64,000 bases of DNA, from NCBI RefSeq assembly GCF_000829435.1, contig NZ_JXRP01000018.1, positions 186,001-250,000 on the forward strand. Reading direction: 5' to 3'. The notes under the pieces were generated by a model. That model had not been told where the DNA came from. It did no database searches and saw only the letters and a program-made list of their open reading frames with translations. This stretch comes from Jeotgalibacillus soli. Lineage in GTDB: Bacteria > Bacillota > Bacilli > Bacillales > Jeotgalibacillaceae. Positions 56,462 to 64,000 of this stretch are shown here, piece by piece. The position numbers were made by a program, and so were the translations under genes. Each line of letters opens with the position of its first letter. Positions within the stretch are counted from its first letter, which is position 1.

Positions 56462-57505
56462 GTGAACGAACAAGGATATCATGTAGCAATAGTTGGAGCA
56501 ACAGGAGCAGTAGGTACAGAAATGTTGGCTATTTTGGAGGAAAGACAATTTCCAGTTAAGGAGCTAACACTTTTATCTTCTGCTCGATCTGCAGGTCAAA
56601 CCCTTCTTTTTAATGGTCAGAGCCATACAGTTCAAGAGGCAACACCGGAGAAATTTGAAGGTGTTGATATTGCCCTGTTCAGTGCAGGGGGCAGTGTATC
56701 GAAAAAATTTGCTCAAGAAGCGGTTGATCGAGGAGCCATCGTAATTGATAATACAAGTGCATTCCGAATGGATGAAAATGTTCCGCTTGTTGTACCTGAA
56801 GTGAATGAACAAGATCTGCTTGATCATAATGGAATTATTGCCAATCCTAACTGCTCAACGATTCAAATGGTGGTTGCACTCGAACCAATCCGTCAGGCAC
56901 TGGGCATGACGAAAGTTATCGTGTCAACCTATCAGGCAGTTTCAGGAGCAGGTGTAAGTGCGATTGAAGAAATGAAATCACAATCACAATCCATTTTAAA
57001 TGGTGAACAACCATCTACTGAAATTTTGCCAGTTAAGAGTGCTGAAAAGCATTATCCAATAGCGTTTAATGCGATCCCGCAAATTGATGTTTTTGATGAT
57101 AACGGCTTTACATTTGAAGAAATGAAAATGATTAATGAAACAAAGAAAATTATGCATATGCCAGAATTAAAAGTCTCTGCTACATGCGTTCGTTTGCCAG
57201 TTGAAACCGGGCATTCTGAATCCGTCTATATTGAAGTAGAAAAGCACGATCAAACCGTTGAAGATATTCATCGACTATTAGAAAATGCTCCTGGTATTGT
57301 GCTGCAGGACCGTCCAAAAGAACAGCTTTATCCAATGCCAGCAACTGCAGCAGGTAAACTGGACGTATTTGTAGGTCGTGTTCGTCAAGACTTAGATGAA
57401 AAAAATGGTTTCCATTTATGGGTAGTTTCAGATAATTTATTGAAAGGCGCGGCGTGGAATTCCGTACAAATTGCAGAAAGCTTAATGAAGCTAAAACTAG
57501 TCTAG
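56462..57505 (+). CDS. asd: Aspartate-semialdehyde dehydrogenase
   Basis: Asd reduces aspartyl phosphate to aspartate semialdehyde for lysine, DAP, threonine and methionine. The 347-residue protein has the NADP-binding VGATGAVG near residue 11, the catalytic Cys C131 in ANPNCSTIQ, and the active-site His in VETGHSESV. Start is GTG at 56462 after GGAAGGGG. It has its own promoter, which makes it separable from the sporulation genes dpaAB. Confidence 0.96.
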   Translation: MNEQGYHVAIVGATGAVGTEMLAILEERQFPVKELTLLSSARSAGQTLLFNGQSHTVQEATPEKFEGVDIALFSAGGSVSKKFAQEAVDRGAIVIDNTSAFRMDENVPLVVPEVNEQDLLDHNGIIANPNCSTIQMVVALEPIRQALGMTKVIVSTYQAVSGAGVSAIEEMKSQSQSILNGEQPSTEILPVKSAEKHYPIAFNAIPQIDVFDDNGFTFEEMKMINETKKIMHMPELKVSATCVRLPVETGHSESVYIEVEKHDQTVEDIHRLLENAPGIVLQDRPKEQLYPMPATAAGKLDVFVGRVRQDLDEKNGFHLWVVSDNLLKGAAWNSVQIAESLMKLKLV

Positions 57506-57547
57506 AAATCGATCTCCTCACGCTGCAAGGAAGAGAGGAGTGCCGTA

Positions 57548-58744
57548 ATGGGCATGATCGTGCAAAAATTTGGCGGAAGCTCCCTTGCAACAAAACAACT
57601 TCGCAAACAGGCAGCTGAACAAGTGAAGCAAGCAGTTGAGCAAGGGTCAAAAACGATTGTCGTTGTATCTGCAATAGGACGATTCGGTGATCCTTACGCA
57701 ACTGATACACTGCTTTCTCTAATAGAAAATGATCAGCATGACATAGTGATTCCTACAGATCAACAAGCTCTATTACTTTCCTGTGGAGAGGTCATCTCAG
57801 CAGTCGTGTTTGCTAGTGAATTAATTGATGAAGGAATTACGTGCAGTGTTATGACCGGACGTGAAGCCATGATTCAGACAGAAGGTGACTATCGTCACGC
57901 CTCGATCAAGCATATAAATGCCGAACCACTTTTGGAGGCATTAGAACAGGTTGATGCGATTGTTGTCACTGGATTTCAAGGTGTAAATGATAGTGGCCGT
58001 ATGACCACGTTAGGAAGAGGCGGGAGCGATACATCAGCATCCGCCCTTGCTTGTTGTGTTCAAGCGGATGCCGTCTATATTTATACAGATGTAGCTGGTG
58101 TTATGAGTGGAGATCCGCGTGTAGTAGATGATCCACACTCACTTAAAATGATAAGCTATGATGAAGCTTGCCATATCGCCTATCAGGGTGCAAAAGTGAT
58201 CCATCCAAATGCAGTAGAATGGGCGAAAAGGTACCATGTACCAATGTGGATTGGTTCATTGAATGGGGAAGGCGGTACATGGGTTGGTCTTCAAAAAAAA
58301 ATAGAAGAACATCATACAGGCCGTGAAATTCAATCGATTTCAGCCATAAAAGGCTTAGCTCAAATTAAAGTAAATTCACTTGATTACGACCGGGTATTCC
58401 GAGTTGTGGCTGAACAAGGAATTAGCATAGATCTAATTTCCATTCATCCCAATGAGATACGATTTACTGTAGACGGACGATCAATATTAGCCGTTCAGGC
58501 GTTGCTGAGAGCGGAGGGCTTTTATCCTGAAATCATTGATCATGTTGCGAAAATTGCGCTCATTGGTGAAGGAATGAAGGGGAAGCCAGGTATTACTTCT
58601 ACGATCGTTTCAACATTGACTAAGCATCATGTTCAAATTCTTCAAACAGCGGACAGCCATATGACCTTTTGGGTACTAATAGATGAAGCTCATGCTGATT
58701 TATCTCAAAAGTTGCTGCACGAAGAATTTATTTCACAAATATAG
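57548..58744 (+). CDS. dapG: Aspartokinase I (DAP-type)
   Basis: DapG phosphorylates aspartate, the entry into the lysine/DAP branch. The 398 residues have the kinase KFGGSS motif near residue 8, the TTLGRGGSDTSA segment, and two ACT regulatory domains in the last third. In B. subtilis DapG is inhibited by diaminopimelate; that cannot be read here. No lysine riboswitch was seen upstream, which agrees with a dapG-type gene rather than lysC. GAGGAG precedes the ATG. Confidence 0.94.
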   Translation: MGMIVQKFGGSSLATKQLRKQAAEQVKQAVEQGSKTIVVVSAIGRFGDPYATDTLLSLIENDQHDIVIPTDQQALLLSCGEVISAVVFASELIDEGITCSVMTGREAMIQTEGDYRHASIKHINAEPLLEALEQVDAIVVTGFQGVNDSGRMTTLGRGGSDTSASALACCVQADAVYIYTDVAGVMSGDPRVVDDPHSLKMISYDEACHIAYQGAKVIHPNAVEWAKRYHVPMWIGSLNGEGGTWVGLQKKIEEHHTGREIQSISAIKGLAQIKVNSLDYDRVFRVVAEQGISIDLISIHPNEIRFTVDGRSILAVQALLRAEGFYPEIIDHVAKIALIGEGMKGKPGITSTIVSTLTKHHVQILQTADSHMTFWVLIDEAHADLSQKLLHEEFISQI

Positions 58745-58776
58745 CAACCAATTTTAAGCATACAGGAGTGAACAAC

Positions 58777-59670
58777 ATGAATTTTGGAACAATTTCAACC
58801 GCAATGGTTACTCCTTTTACTTCGCAAGGAACCATTGATTTCAACCAGACGACAAATTTAGTGAACTATTTGCTAGATAATGGTACAGATTCGCTTGTTG
58901 TTGGCGGAACAACAGGTGAATCACCTACATTAAGCACGGATGAAAAGATCTCCTTATTTGAGCACGTTGTTCAAGTAGTTAATGGTCGCGTTCCCGTTAT
59001 AGCAGGTACAGGAAGCAATAGTACACAGGCTTCAATTGAGTTAACGAAAAAAGCGGAAGCTGCTGGTGCAGACGCAATTATGCTTGTTGCTCCGTACTAT
59101 AATAAACCGAATCAGGAAGGGCTTTTTCAACATTTTAATGCCATTGCACTTTCGACTGATCTCCCAGTGATGATCTACAATATTCCTGGGCGTTCGGTGG
59201 TGAATATTGAAGTGAAGACACTGCTTCGTCTGGCAGCAATTGATAACGTAGTAGCAATTAAAGAAGCAAGTGGTAATTTAGACCAGATGACTGACATTTT
59301 GGCTAATGCTCCGGAAGGGTTCGCTGTTTATAGTGGAGATGATGGGTTAACACTTCCGCTGCTTGCGATCGGTGGTCGCGGTGTTGTTTCTGTTACATCC
59401 CATGTAGCAGGAAAAGAAATGAAAAAAATGGTCCAGCATTTCCAAAATGGCCGTCTCCAAGACGCAGCAAAGCTTCATCAAAAGCTTTTACCTTTAACAA
59501 GGGCTTTATTTGCCCAGCCGAATCCTGCTCCGGTTAAAGTGGCATTACGTGAACTCGGTATTGACTGCGGTCCGCTTCGACTTCCTTTAGTTTCGCTTGA
59601 AGTAGCTGAAGAGGCCGCACTTCTTGCAACACTGGATCAGTTTTCACAAGAAACTAAATCAAACGTTTAA
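58777..59670 (+). CDS. dapA: 4-hydroxy-tetrahydrodipicolinate synthase
   Basis: DapA condenses pyruvate with aspartate semialdehyde; its product is used both by lysine synthesis and by DpaAB. The 297-residue TIM barrel has the GGTTGESPTL motif near 43-52, Tyr134 (MIYNIPGR) and Schiff-base Lys162 (AIKEASGN). The upstream in-frame GTG (58768) is inside AGGAGTG; the ATG at 58777 is used. Confidence 0.97.
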   Translation: MNFGTISTAMVTPFTSQGTIDFNQTTNLVNYLLDNGTDSLVVGGTTGESPTLSTDEKISLFEHVVQVVNGRVPVIAGTGSNSTQASIELTKKAEAAGADAIMLVAPYYNKPNQEGLFQHFNAIALSTDLPVMIYNIPGRSVVNIEVKTLLRLAAIDNVVAIKEASGNLDQMTDILANAPEGFAVYSGDDGLTLPLLAIGGRGVVSVTSHVAGKEMKKMVQHFQNGRLQDAAKLHQKLLPLTRALFAQPNPAPVKVALRELGIDCGPLRLPLVSLEVAEEAALLATLDQFSQETKSNV

Positions 59671-59679
59671 CAACGAATT

Positions 59680-59717
59680 CATTCGAGTGGAGTTGATTCT
59701 GCTCGAATGTTTTTTTA
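59680..59717 (+). terminator. dapA terminator
   Basis: CATTCGAG (59680-59687) pairs with CTCGAATG (59702-59709), 14-base loop, eight T. It ends the asd-dapG-dapA operon. Confidence 0.8.
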
Positions 59718-59817
59718 TTTTCAGAATCTGTCTCTTTCATAGACAATGATGTGTCGTACAAAGGATAAGTAAATGGAGAAATACCCTATAGGTATTAGTA
59801 AACAATGACAATTTCCG

Positions 59818-59846
59818 TGTACAGTTTGCCTTCTATAAAGTATAAT
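59818..59846 (+). promoter_or_regulatory. rnjB promoter
   Basis: TGTACA (59818-59823), 17-base spacer and a perfect TATAAT (59841-59846), 53 bases before the start codon. The rest of the 228-base gap (59718-59817) shows no recognised element. Confidence 0.6.
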
Positions 59847-59898
59847 AAACTCAACTGTTGCGAGAACGGGGAAAAAGGTTTTTTAGGAGGAAATTGGA

Positions 59899-61566
59899 TT
59901 GTCTAGAGTAATAAATGAAACGATAAAAATCATTCCGCTCGGTGGAGTGGGAGAAATTGGAAAAAACATGTATGTCGTTGAAGTGGACGAAGATCTGTTT
60001 ATTATTGACTCCGGATTAATGTTTCCGGAAGAAGAAATGTATGGAATAGACATTGTCATACCAGATTTTAGCTATCTTGAAGCGAATAAAGAGAAAGTAA
60101 AAGCGATCTTTCTGACACATGGTCATGACGATGCGATCGGCTCACTTCCTTATTTGCTGGAGAAAGTAAAAGCACCAGTGTATGGCTCTAAGTTAACGGT
60201 TGCGTTGGCAAAAGCTGGATTAAAGGAATATGGCTTTAAGGAACGTGTGAAATTTTATGTTGTCCATGAAAAAAGCAATATGAAGTTTGATTCCGTAAAC
60301 GTAACATTTTTTCAAACCACACATAGTATTCCAGATTCCCTCGGAATTGCTATACATACCTCTGAAGGGGCCATTGTTCATACGGGAGAATTTAAGTTTG
60401 ATCAATCGGCCAAAGGTGCATATGCATCTAATATTGGAAAAATGGCAAAGATTGGTGAAAAAGGAGTGTTTCTTCTTCTTTCGGATAGTACCGAAGCAGA
60501 GCGTCCTGGACATACAACATCAGAATCCGTAGTTGAAAATCATGTTGCATCAAGCTTTAACAATGCAAAGGGACGTATTATTGTTACATGCTATGCATCG
60601 AATCTAATTCGTATTCAGCAAGTATTTGATGCGGCTACAAAAGCGGGAAGAAAAGTAGCTGTGATTGGTGAAGCTGTAGAAAAAGTAGTCAATGTTGCTT
60701 CACGTTTAGAATATTTAACCTATGATGATGAAACAAGAATCGAGCTAAGTGAAATTAGCGAGTATCGTGATGATGAAGTGGTCATTATCCTTTCCGGGAC
60801 ACATGATGAGCCATTTAAAGTGATGGAAAGCATGGCAAATCAAACGCATGAAGCGATCAATATCCAGCAGGGTGATACGGTATTAATCACTTTCACCCCG
60901 TCTCCTGGGATGGAAGTCTATTTGTATCGTTCTGTGAATGAGCTGGCTAGAGCAGGGGCAAATGTACTTACGGCTAGTAAAAATGTTCATGTATCAGGAC
61001 ATGGAAGTCAAGAAGACCTGAAAATGATGATGAATCTTATGAAACCTAAATATTTCATGCCTATACAGGGTGAATATCGACATCTAATTACCCACGCTCG
61101 TATCGCAGAGGATATGAATATCCCACGATCAAATATTTTCATTGCTGATAAAGGTGATATTGTTGAATACAATGCCGGAAAAATGAAAATGAGCGGTAGA
61201 ATTCAAACTGGGAACATCCTGATTGACGGCAAGGGGGTAGGAGACGTTGGTAATATCGTGCTTCGAGACCGCCGCCTTCTTTCGCAGGATGGTGTGCTGC
61301 TCGTTGTTGTTACGCTTAATCGTAAAACAAAAACAATTGCCGCTGGCCCTGAGGTAATTTCTAGAGGCTTCGTATACGTGCGAGAATCAGAAAAGCTGAT
61401 GGAAGAATCCACAACTTTAGTACGATCGATCGTTGAGAAAAATGTTGAAAACCGCACTTTTGACTGGTCAAGTATTAAACAGGAAATACGAGATTCCTTA
61501 AACCATCTTCTTTATACAAAAACGAAAAGAAGGCCAATGATCTTACCAATTATCATGGAAGTATAA
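59899..61566 (+). CDS. rnjB: Ribonuclease J2
   Basis: RNase J2 partners RNase J1 in 5'-end RNA decay and endonucleolytic cleavage. The 555-residue metallo-beta-lactamase/beta-CASP protein has the first motif as HGHDDAIG (74-81), where the second metal-site His is Ala79 instead of the J1 pattern HxHxDH; this reduced motif is typical of J2 and suggests weak activity of its own. Later motifs HTGEFKFD and LLLSDSTEAERPGHT are present. Start is TTG at 59899, eight bases after AGGAGG. Confidence 0.95.
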   Translation: MSRVINETIKIIPLGGVGEIGKNMYVVEVDEDLFIIDSGLMFPEEEMYGIDIVIPDFSYLEANKEKVKAIFLTHGHDDAIGSLPYLLEKVKAPVYGSKLTVALAKAGLKEYGFKERVKFYVVHEKSNMKFDSVNVTFFQTTHSIPDSLGIAIHTSEGAIVHTGEFKFDQSAKGAYASNIGKMAKIGEKGVFLLLSDSTEAERPGHTTSESVVENHVASSFNNAKGRIIVTCYASNLIRIQQVFDAATKAGRKVAVIGEAVEKVVNVASRLEYLTYDDETRIELSEISEYRDDEVVIILSGTHDEPFKVMESMANQTHEAINIQQGDTVLITFTPSPGMEVYLYRSVNELARAGANVLTASKNVHVSGHGSQEDLKMMMNLMKPKYFMPIQGEYRHLITHARIAEDMNIPRSNIFIADKGDIVEYNAGKMKMSGRIQTGNILIDGKGVGDVGNIVLRDRRLLSQDGVLLVVVTLNRKTKTIAAGPEVISRGFVYVRESEKLMEESTTLVRSIVEKNVENRTFDWSSIKQEIRDSLNHLLYTKTKRRPMILPIIMEV

Positions 61567-61603
61567 AACCTGGGAAACGTGTGTTCCTGTAATTTAATAA
61601 ACG

Positions 61604-61612
61604 TGTTATACT
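61604..61612 (+). promoter_or_regulatory. spoIIIE extended -10 promoter candidate
   Basis: TGTTATACT: TATACT with TG extension, poor -35. It lies between rnjB and spoIIIE. Confidence 0.4.
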
Positions 61613-61618
61613 AGAGAG

Positions 61619-61647
61619 AAAGCAGACAGCCTATGTTGTCTGCTTTA
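61619..61647 (+). terminator. rnjB-spoIIIE hairpin
   Basis: Ten perfect pairs (61619-61628 with 61637-61646) around an eight-base loop; the following T-run is broken. It could end rnjB, or, given the promoter candidate just before it, form the first structure of the spoIIIE transcript. Confidence 0.65.
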
Positions 61648-61683
61648 TTCTTTCGATTTTTAAAACGGAGTAGGTGACAACAT

Positions 61684-64000
61684 ATGGCAAGTGCAAAGCC
61701 AAAAACTAAAGCAGCACAAACAAAAAGAAAAAGAACATCTGTGAAGAAAAAAGGATCAAAAAAAGATGTAACACCTCTTACATATGAGCTTTTGGGTATT
61801 GCAATCATCGCACTTTCGATCATTACGCTTTTTCAGCTTGGTCCGGTTGGAAGATGGTTAACTGTAGGATCAACATTTTTATTTGGTAATTTTTATCACC
61901 TTGTACCTGGAGCCGCGTTTATTCTTGCTAGCTTCTTTTTATTAAAGAGAGGCAAACCGATTTTTTATCATCGGATTACATGGGGGATCTATTTTGTTCT
62001 AATCAGTATATTACTTTTTTCACATGTTTTGCTTTTTGACCAGTTAAGAGAAGTGGGCTTGCTTCAATCAAACAGTGCTTTTATCAATACGTACAATCAG
62101 CTTTATAATGAATCGATGAGTACCCTTTCTGAAAATAAAGGTGGAGGAATGGTAGGGGCTTTTTTTTACGCTATCTTTCATGTTCTTTTTGATTCTACTG
62201 GAACAAAAATTGTCAGTGTTACGATGCTAATTGCAGGTTTGATTATGATGACGGGACGCTCTTTAGGCTCCGTACTTAAATCAGGACTTTCTTTCGTTGT
62301 CCGGCTGATTATAAATGCTTGGGATACTTTTAAGGAAGATCGTGATTTGAAAAAAGAAAAAAAGAAAGAGCAAAAAAAAGCAGAGCAAATAGCGAGAAGA
62401 TCTGGAAAAATCATTCAGCCGCAGAAAGAACCTGATCCTGTGGAAGAAACGATCTTACTTCCGCGTGATGAAGAATCCTTTGAACCCTTAATTTCAAGTT
62501 TTGCTGAAAAGGTTGTCCAGCCTGTACATAAAAATGCTGGGAGTAGGCCGAACCAAGAAAAACCTGAGCCGAGTAGTCCTGAAGAGGAACAGGCATTTGA
62601 AGAATTTGTGGATCCAAAAGTTGGAGTTGCTGAGGTGGAAAATAAAGACTATTTATTGCCTCCAATGGATATCTTAACACTCCCGCCCCATACAGATCAA
62701 AGCAACGAGTATAAAGCTATTCAGCGAAATGCATCAAAGCTAGAAAAAACCTTTCAAAGCTTTGGTGTGAGAGCGAAAGTGACACAGGTTCATCTAGGTC
62801 CTGCTGTAACAAAATACGAGGTGCATCCGGATGTAGGAGTAAAAGTCAGTAAAATTGTTAGCTTAAGTGACGACCTTGCCCTAGCCCTAGCAGCCAAAGA
62901 TATTCGAATCGAAGCACCTATTCCGGGTAAGTCTGCCATTGGTATCGAAGTTCCGAATTCGGAAGTGGCGATGGTTTCATTAAGAGAGGTGCTTGAGGCT
63001 CAAGGACCAGAAAAGGCAGCTGCAAAGCTTTTGATCGGTCTTGGCAGAGATATAACAGGTGAAGCCGTTGTGGCAGAGCTGAACAAAATGCCTCATTTAC
63101 TCGTAGCAGGTGCTACCGGAAGTGGAAAGAGTGTGTGTATTAACGGAATTATCATTAGTATTTTAATGCGAACAAAACCTCATGAAGTAAAATTAATGAT
63201 GATTGATCCCAAAATGGTGGAGCTAAATGTTTACAATGGTGTTCCACATCTTCTTGCACCTGTTGTAACGGATCCTAAAAAAGCATCACAAGCTCTGAAA
63301 AAAGTAGTGAGTGAGATGGAACGCCGCTATGATCTTTTTTCACATACAGGTACGCGAAATATTGAAGGGTATAACGAACATGTCAGACGACACAATGATC
63401 AGCACGAAGAAAAGCAACCACAACTTCCGTATATCGTTGTCATTGTTGATGAGCTGGCCGATTTAATGATGGTTGCATCAAATGATGTTGAGGATGCGAT
63501 TACACGTCTTGCTCAAATGGCGCGTGCAGCCGGGATTCATTTAATCATAGCCACCCAGCGTCCTTCTGTAGATGTTATTACGGGGGTCATTAAGGCCAAT
63601 ATTCCTTCGAGAATTGCGTTTGCTGTATCTTCTCAAATTGATTCCAGAACGATCCTTGATTCAGGTGGAGCTGAAAAGTTGTTAGGACGAGGAGATATGT
63701 TGTTTATGCCGATAGGTGCGAATAAACCAGTACGCGTACAAGGGGCTTTTTTAAGTGATCAAGAGGTAGAGGGGATTGTGAGTTTCGTTATTGAACAGCA
63801 AAAGGCGCAGTATCAAGAGGAAATGATCCCAGATGATATTCCGGAGACCGAGATGGGGGAAGTTGAAGACGATCTTTATAACGAAGCCGTACAGCTTGTA
63901 TCGGAGATGCAAACCGCATCCGTTTCTATGCTTCAGAGGCGTTTTAGGGTAGGCTATACGAGAGCCGCACGTTTAATTGACGCAATGGAAATGCGAGGCG
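61684..64000 (+). CDS. spoIIIE: SpoIIIE/FtsK DNA translocase (5' part)
   Basis: The frame is open from the ATG at 61684 to the window end (772 codons). SpoIIIE pumps the chromosome into the forespore and clears trapped DNA at the septum. A basic N-terminus (rich in Lys) precedes about four transmembrane helices (roughly 30-190), a charged linker (about 220-330), the alpha domain (about 340-450) and RecA-like motor with Walker A GATGSGKS at 476-483 and Walker [13 protein letters not shown]. The final visible segment is the beginning of the C-terminal gamma DNA-reading domain ([19 protein letters not shown]). The end lies beyond the window. Confidence 0.96.
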   Translation, partial: MASAKPKTKAAQTKRKRTSVKKKGSKKDVTPLTYELLGIAIIALSIITLFQLGPVGRWLTVGSTFLFGNFYHLVPGAAFILASFFLLKRGKPIFYHRITWGIYFVLISILLFSHVLLFDQLREVGLLQSNSAFINTYNQLYNESMSTLSENKGGGMVGAFFYAIFHVLFDSTGTKIVSVTMLIAGLIMMTGRSLGSVLKSGLSFVVRLIINAWDTFKEDRDLKKEKKKEQKKAEQIARRSGKIIQPQKEPDPVEETILLPRDEESFEPLISSFAEKVVQPVHKNAGSRPNQEKPEPSSPEEEQAFEEFVDPKVGVAEVENKDYLLPPMDILTLPPHTDQSNEYKAIQRNASKLEKTFQSFGVRAKVTQVHLGPAVTKYEVHPDVGVKVSKIVSLSDDLALALAAKDIRIEAPIPGKSAIGIEVPNSEVAMVSLREVLEAQGPEKAAAKLLIGLGRDITGEAVVAELNKMPHLLVAGATGSGKSVCINGIIISILMRTKPHEVKLMMIDPKMVELNVYNGVPHLLAPVVTDPKKASQALKKVVSEMERRYDLFSHTGTRNIEGYNEHVRRHNDQHEEKQPQLPYIVVIVDELADLMMVASNDVEDAITRLAQMARAAGIHLIIATQRPSVDVITGVIKANIPSRIAFAVSSQIDSRTILDSGGAEKLLGRGDMLFMPIGANKPVRVQGAFLSDQEVEGIVSFVIEQQKAQYQEEMIPDDIPETEMGEVEDDLYNEAVQLVSEMQTASVSMLQRRFRVGYTRAARLIDAMEMRG

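Noticed and set aside
56351-57547. Lysine riboswitch for asd or dapG
   Set aside because: Neither the 111-base gap before asd nor the 42-base gap before dapG has room for, or features of, an L-box.
57180-57710. 176-codon frame on the minus strand across asd-dapG
   Set aside because: It covers the ends of two well-conserved genes; Leu/Gln/Arg-rich composition and no recognisable domain mark it as a shadow.
1-64000. CRISPR array, prophage, insertion sequence, tRNA/rRNA or defence genes
   Set aside because: None seen: all long frames belong to conserved chromosomal genes on one strand and no regularly spaced direct repeats or transposase/integrase motifs occur.

Overview
The window is a 64 kb stretch of core chromosome from a low-to-mid GC, endospore-forming, motile Firmicute of the family Bacillaceae. 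Evidence is the gene order codY - 31-gene fla/che operon - sigD - swrB - rpsB - tsf, followed by pyrH-frr-uppS-cdsA-dxr-rasP-proS-polC, the rimP-nusA-infB-truB-ribC block, rpsO, pnp, and the dipicolinate/lysine genes up to spoIIIE. This is the Bacillus subtilis layout, but it is not B. subtilis: ylxY (between pnp and mlpA) and tepA/ylzJ (between rnjB and spoIIIE) are missing, FlgD is long, an extra flagellar-operon gene sits before flgE, and a 103-residue gene of unknown function lies between sigD and swrB. All genes are on the + strand.

Region 1 (1-27.3 kb): the 3' end of codY, a 456-base AT-rich control region, then flgB-flgC-fliE-fliF-fliG-fliH-fliI-fliJ-ylxF-fliK-flgD-(flagellar operon protein)-flgE-swrD-fliL-fliM-fliY-cheY-fliO-fliP-fliQ-fliR-flhB-flhA-flhF-flhG-cheB-cheA-cheW-cheC-cheD. 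Together these encode the rod, hook, MS ring, C ring, type III export apparatus, placement GTPases and much of the chemotaxis signalling pathway. Genes are tightly packed, often overlapping, and many start with GTG or TTG. A strong intrinsic terminator follows cheD.

Region 2 (27.3-29.1 kb): sigD (flagellar sigma factor) behind its own extended -10 promoter candidate, the small unknown gene, and swrB.

Region 3 (29.1-53.1 kb): translation, envelope and replication genes in short transcription units separated by intrinsic terminators, several with structured leaders (rpsB, rimP, rpsO). A GC-rich, 184-base palindromic repeat with terminal inverted repeats sits between dxr and rasP. A branched terminator-like hairpin lies between rbfA and truB.

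Region 4 (53.2-64 kb): an M16 peptidase (mlpA), ymxH, dipicolinate synthase dpaA-dpaB, asd, dapG, dapA (aspartate to dihydrodipicolinate, feeding both lysine/peptidoglycan and spore DPA), RNase J2 (rnjB) and the 5' part of spoIIIE, cut by the window end.

I found no defence island, prophage, CRISPR array, tRNA or rRNA. The most useful leads are small: the mobile-looking repeat beside rasP, the hairpin between the Shine-Dalgarno and start codon of swrD, the separation of sigD from the fla/che operon, the unknown gene downstream of sigD, and several structured leaders. Promoters and hairpins were read by eye; no folding or database search was run.
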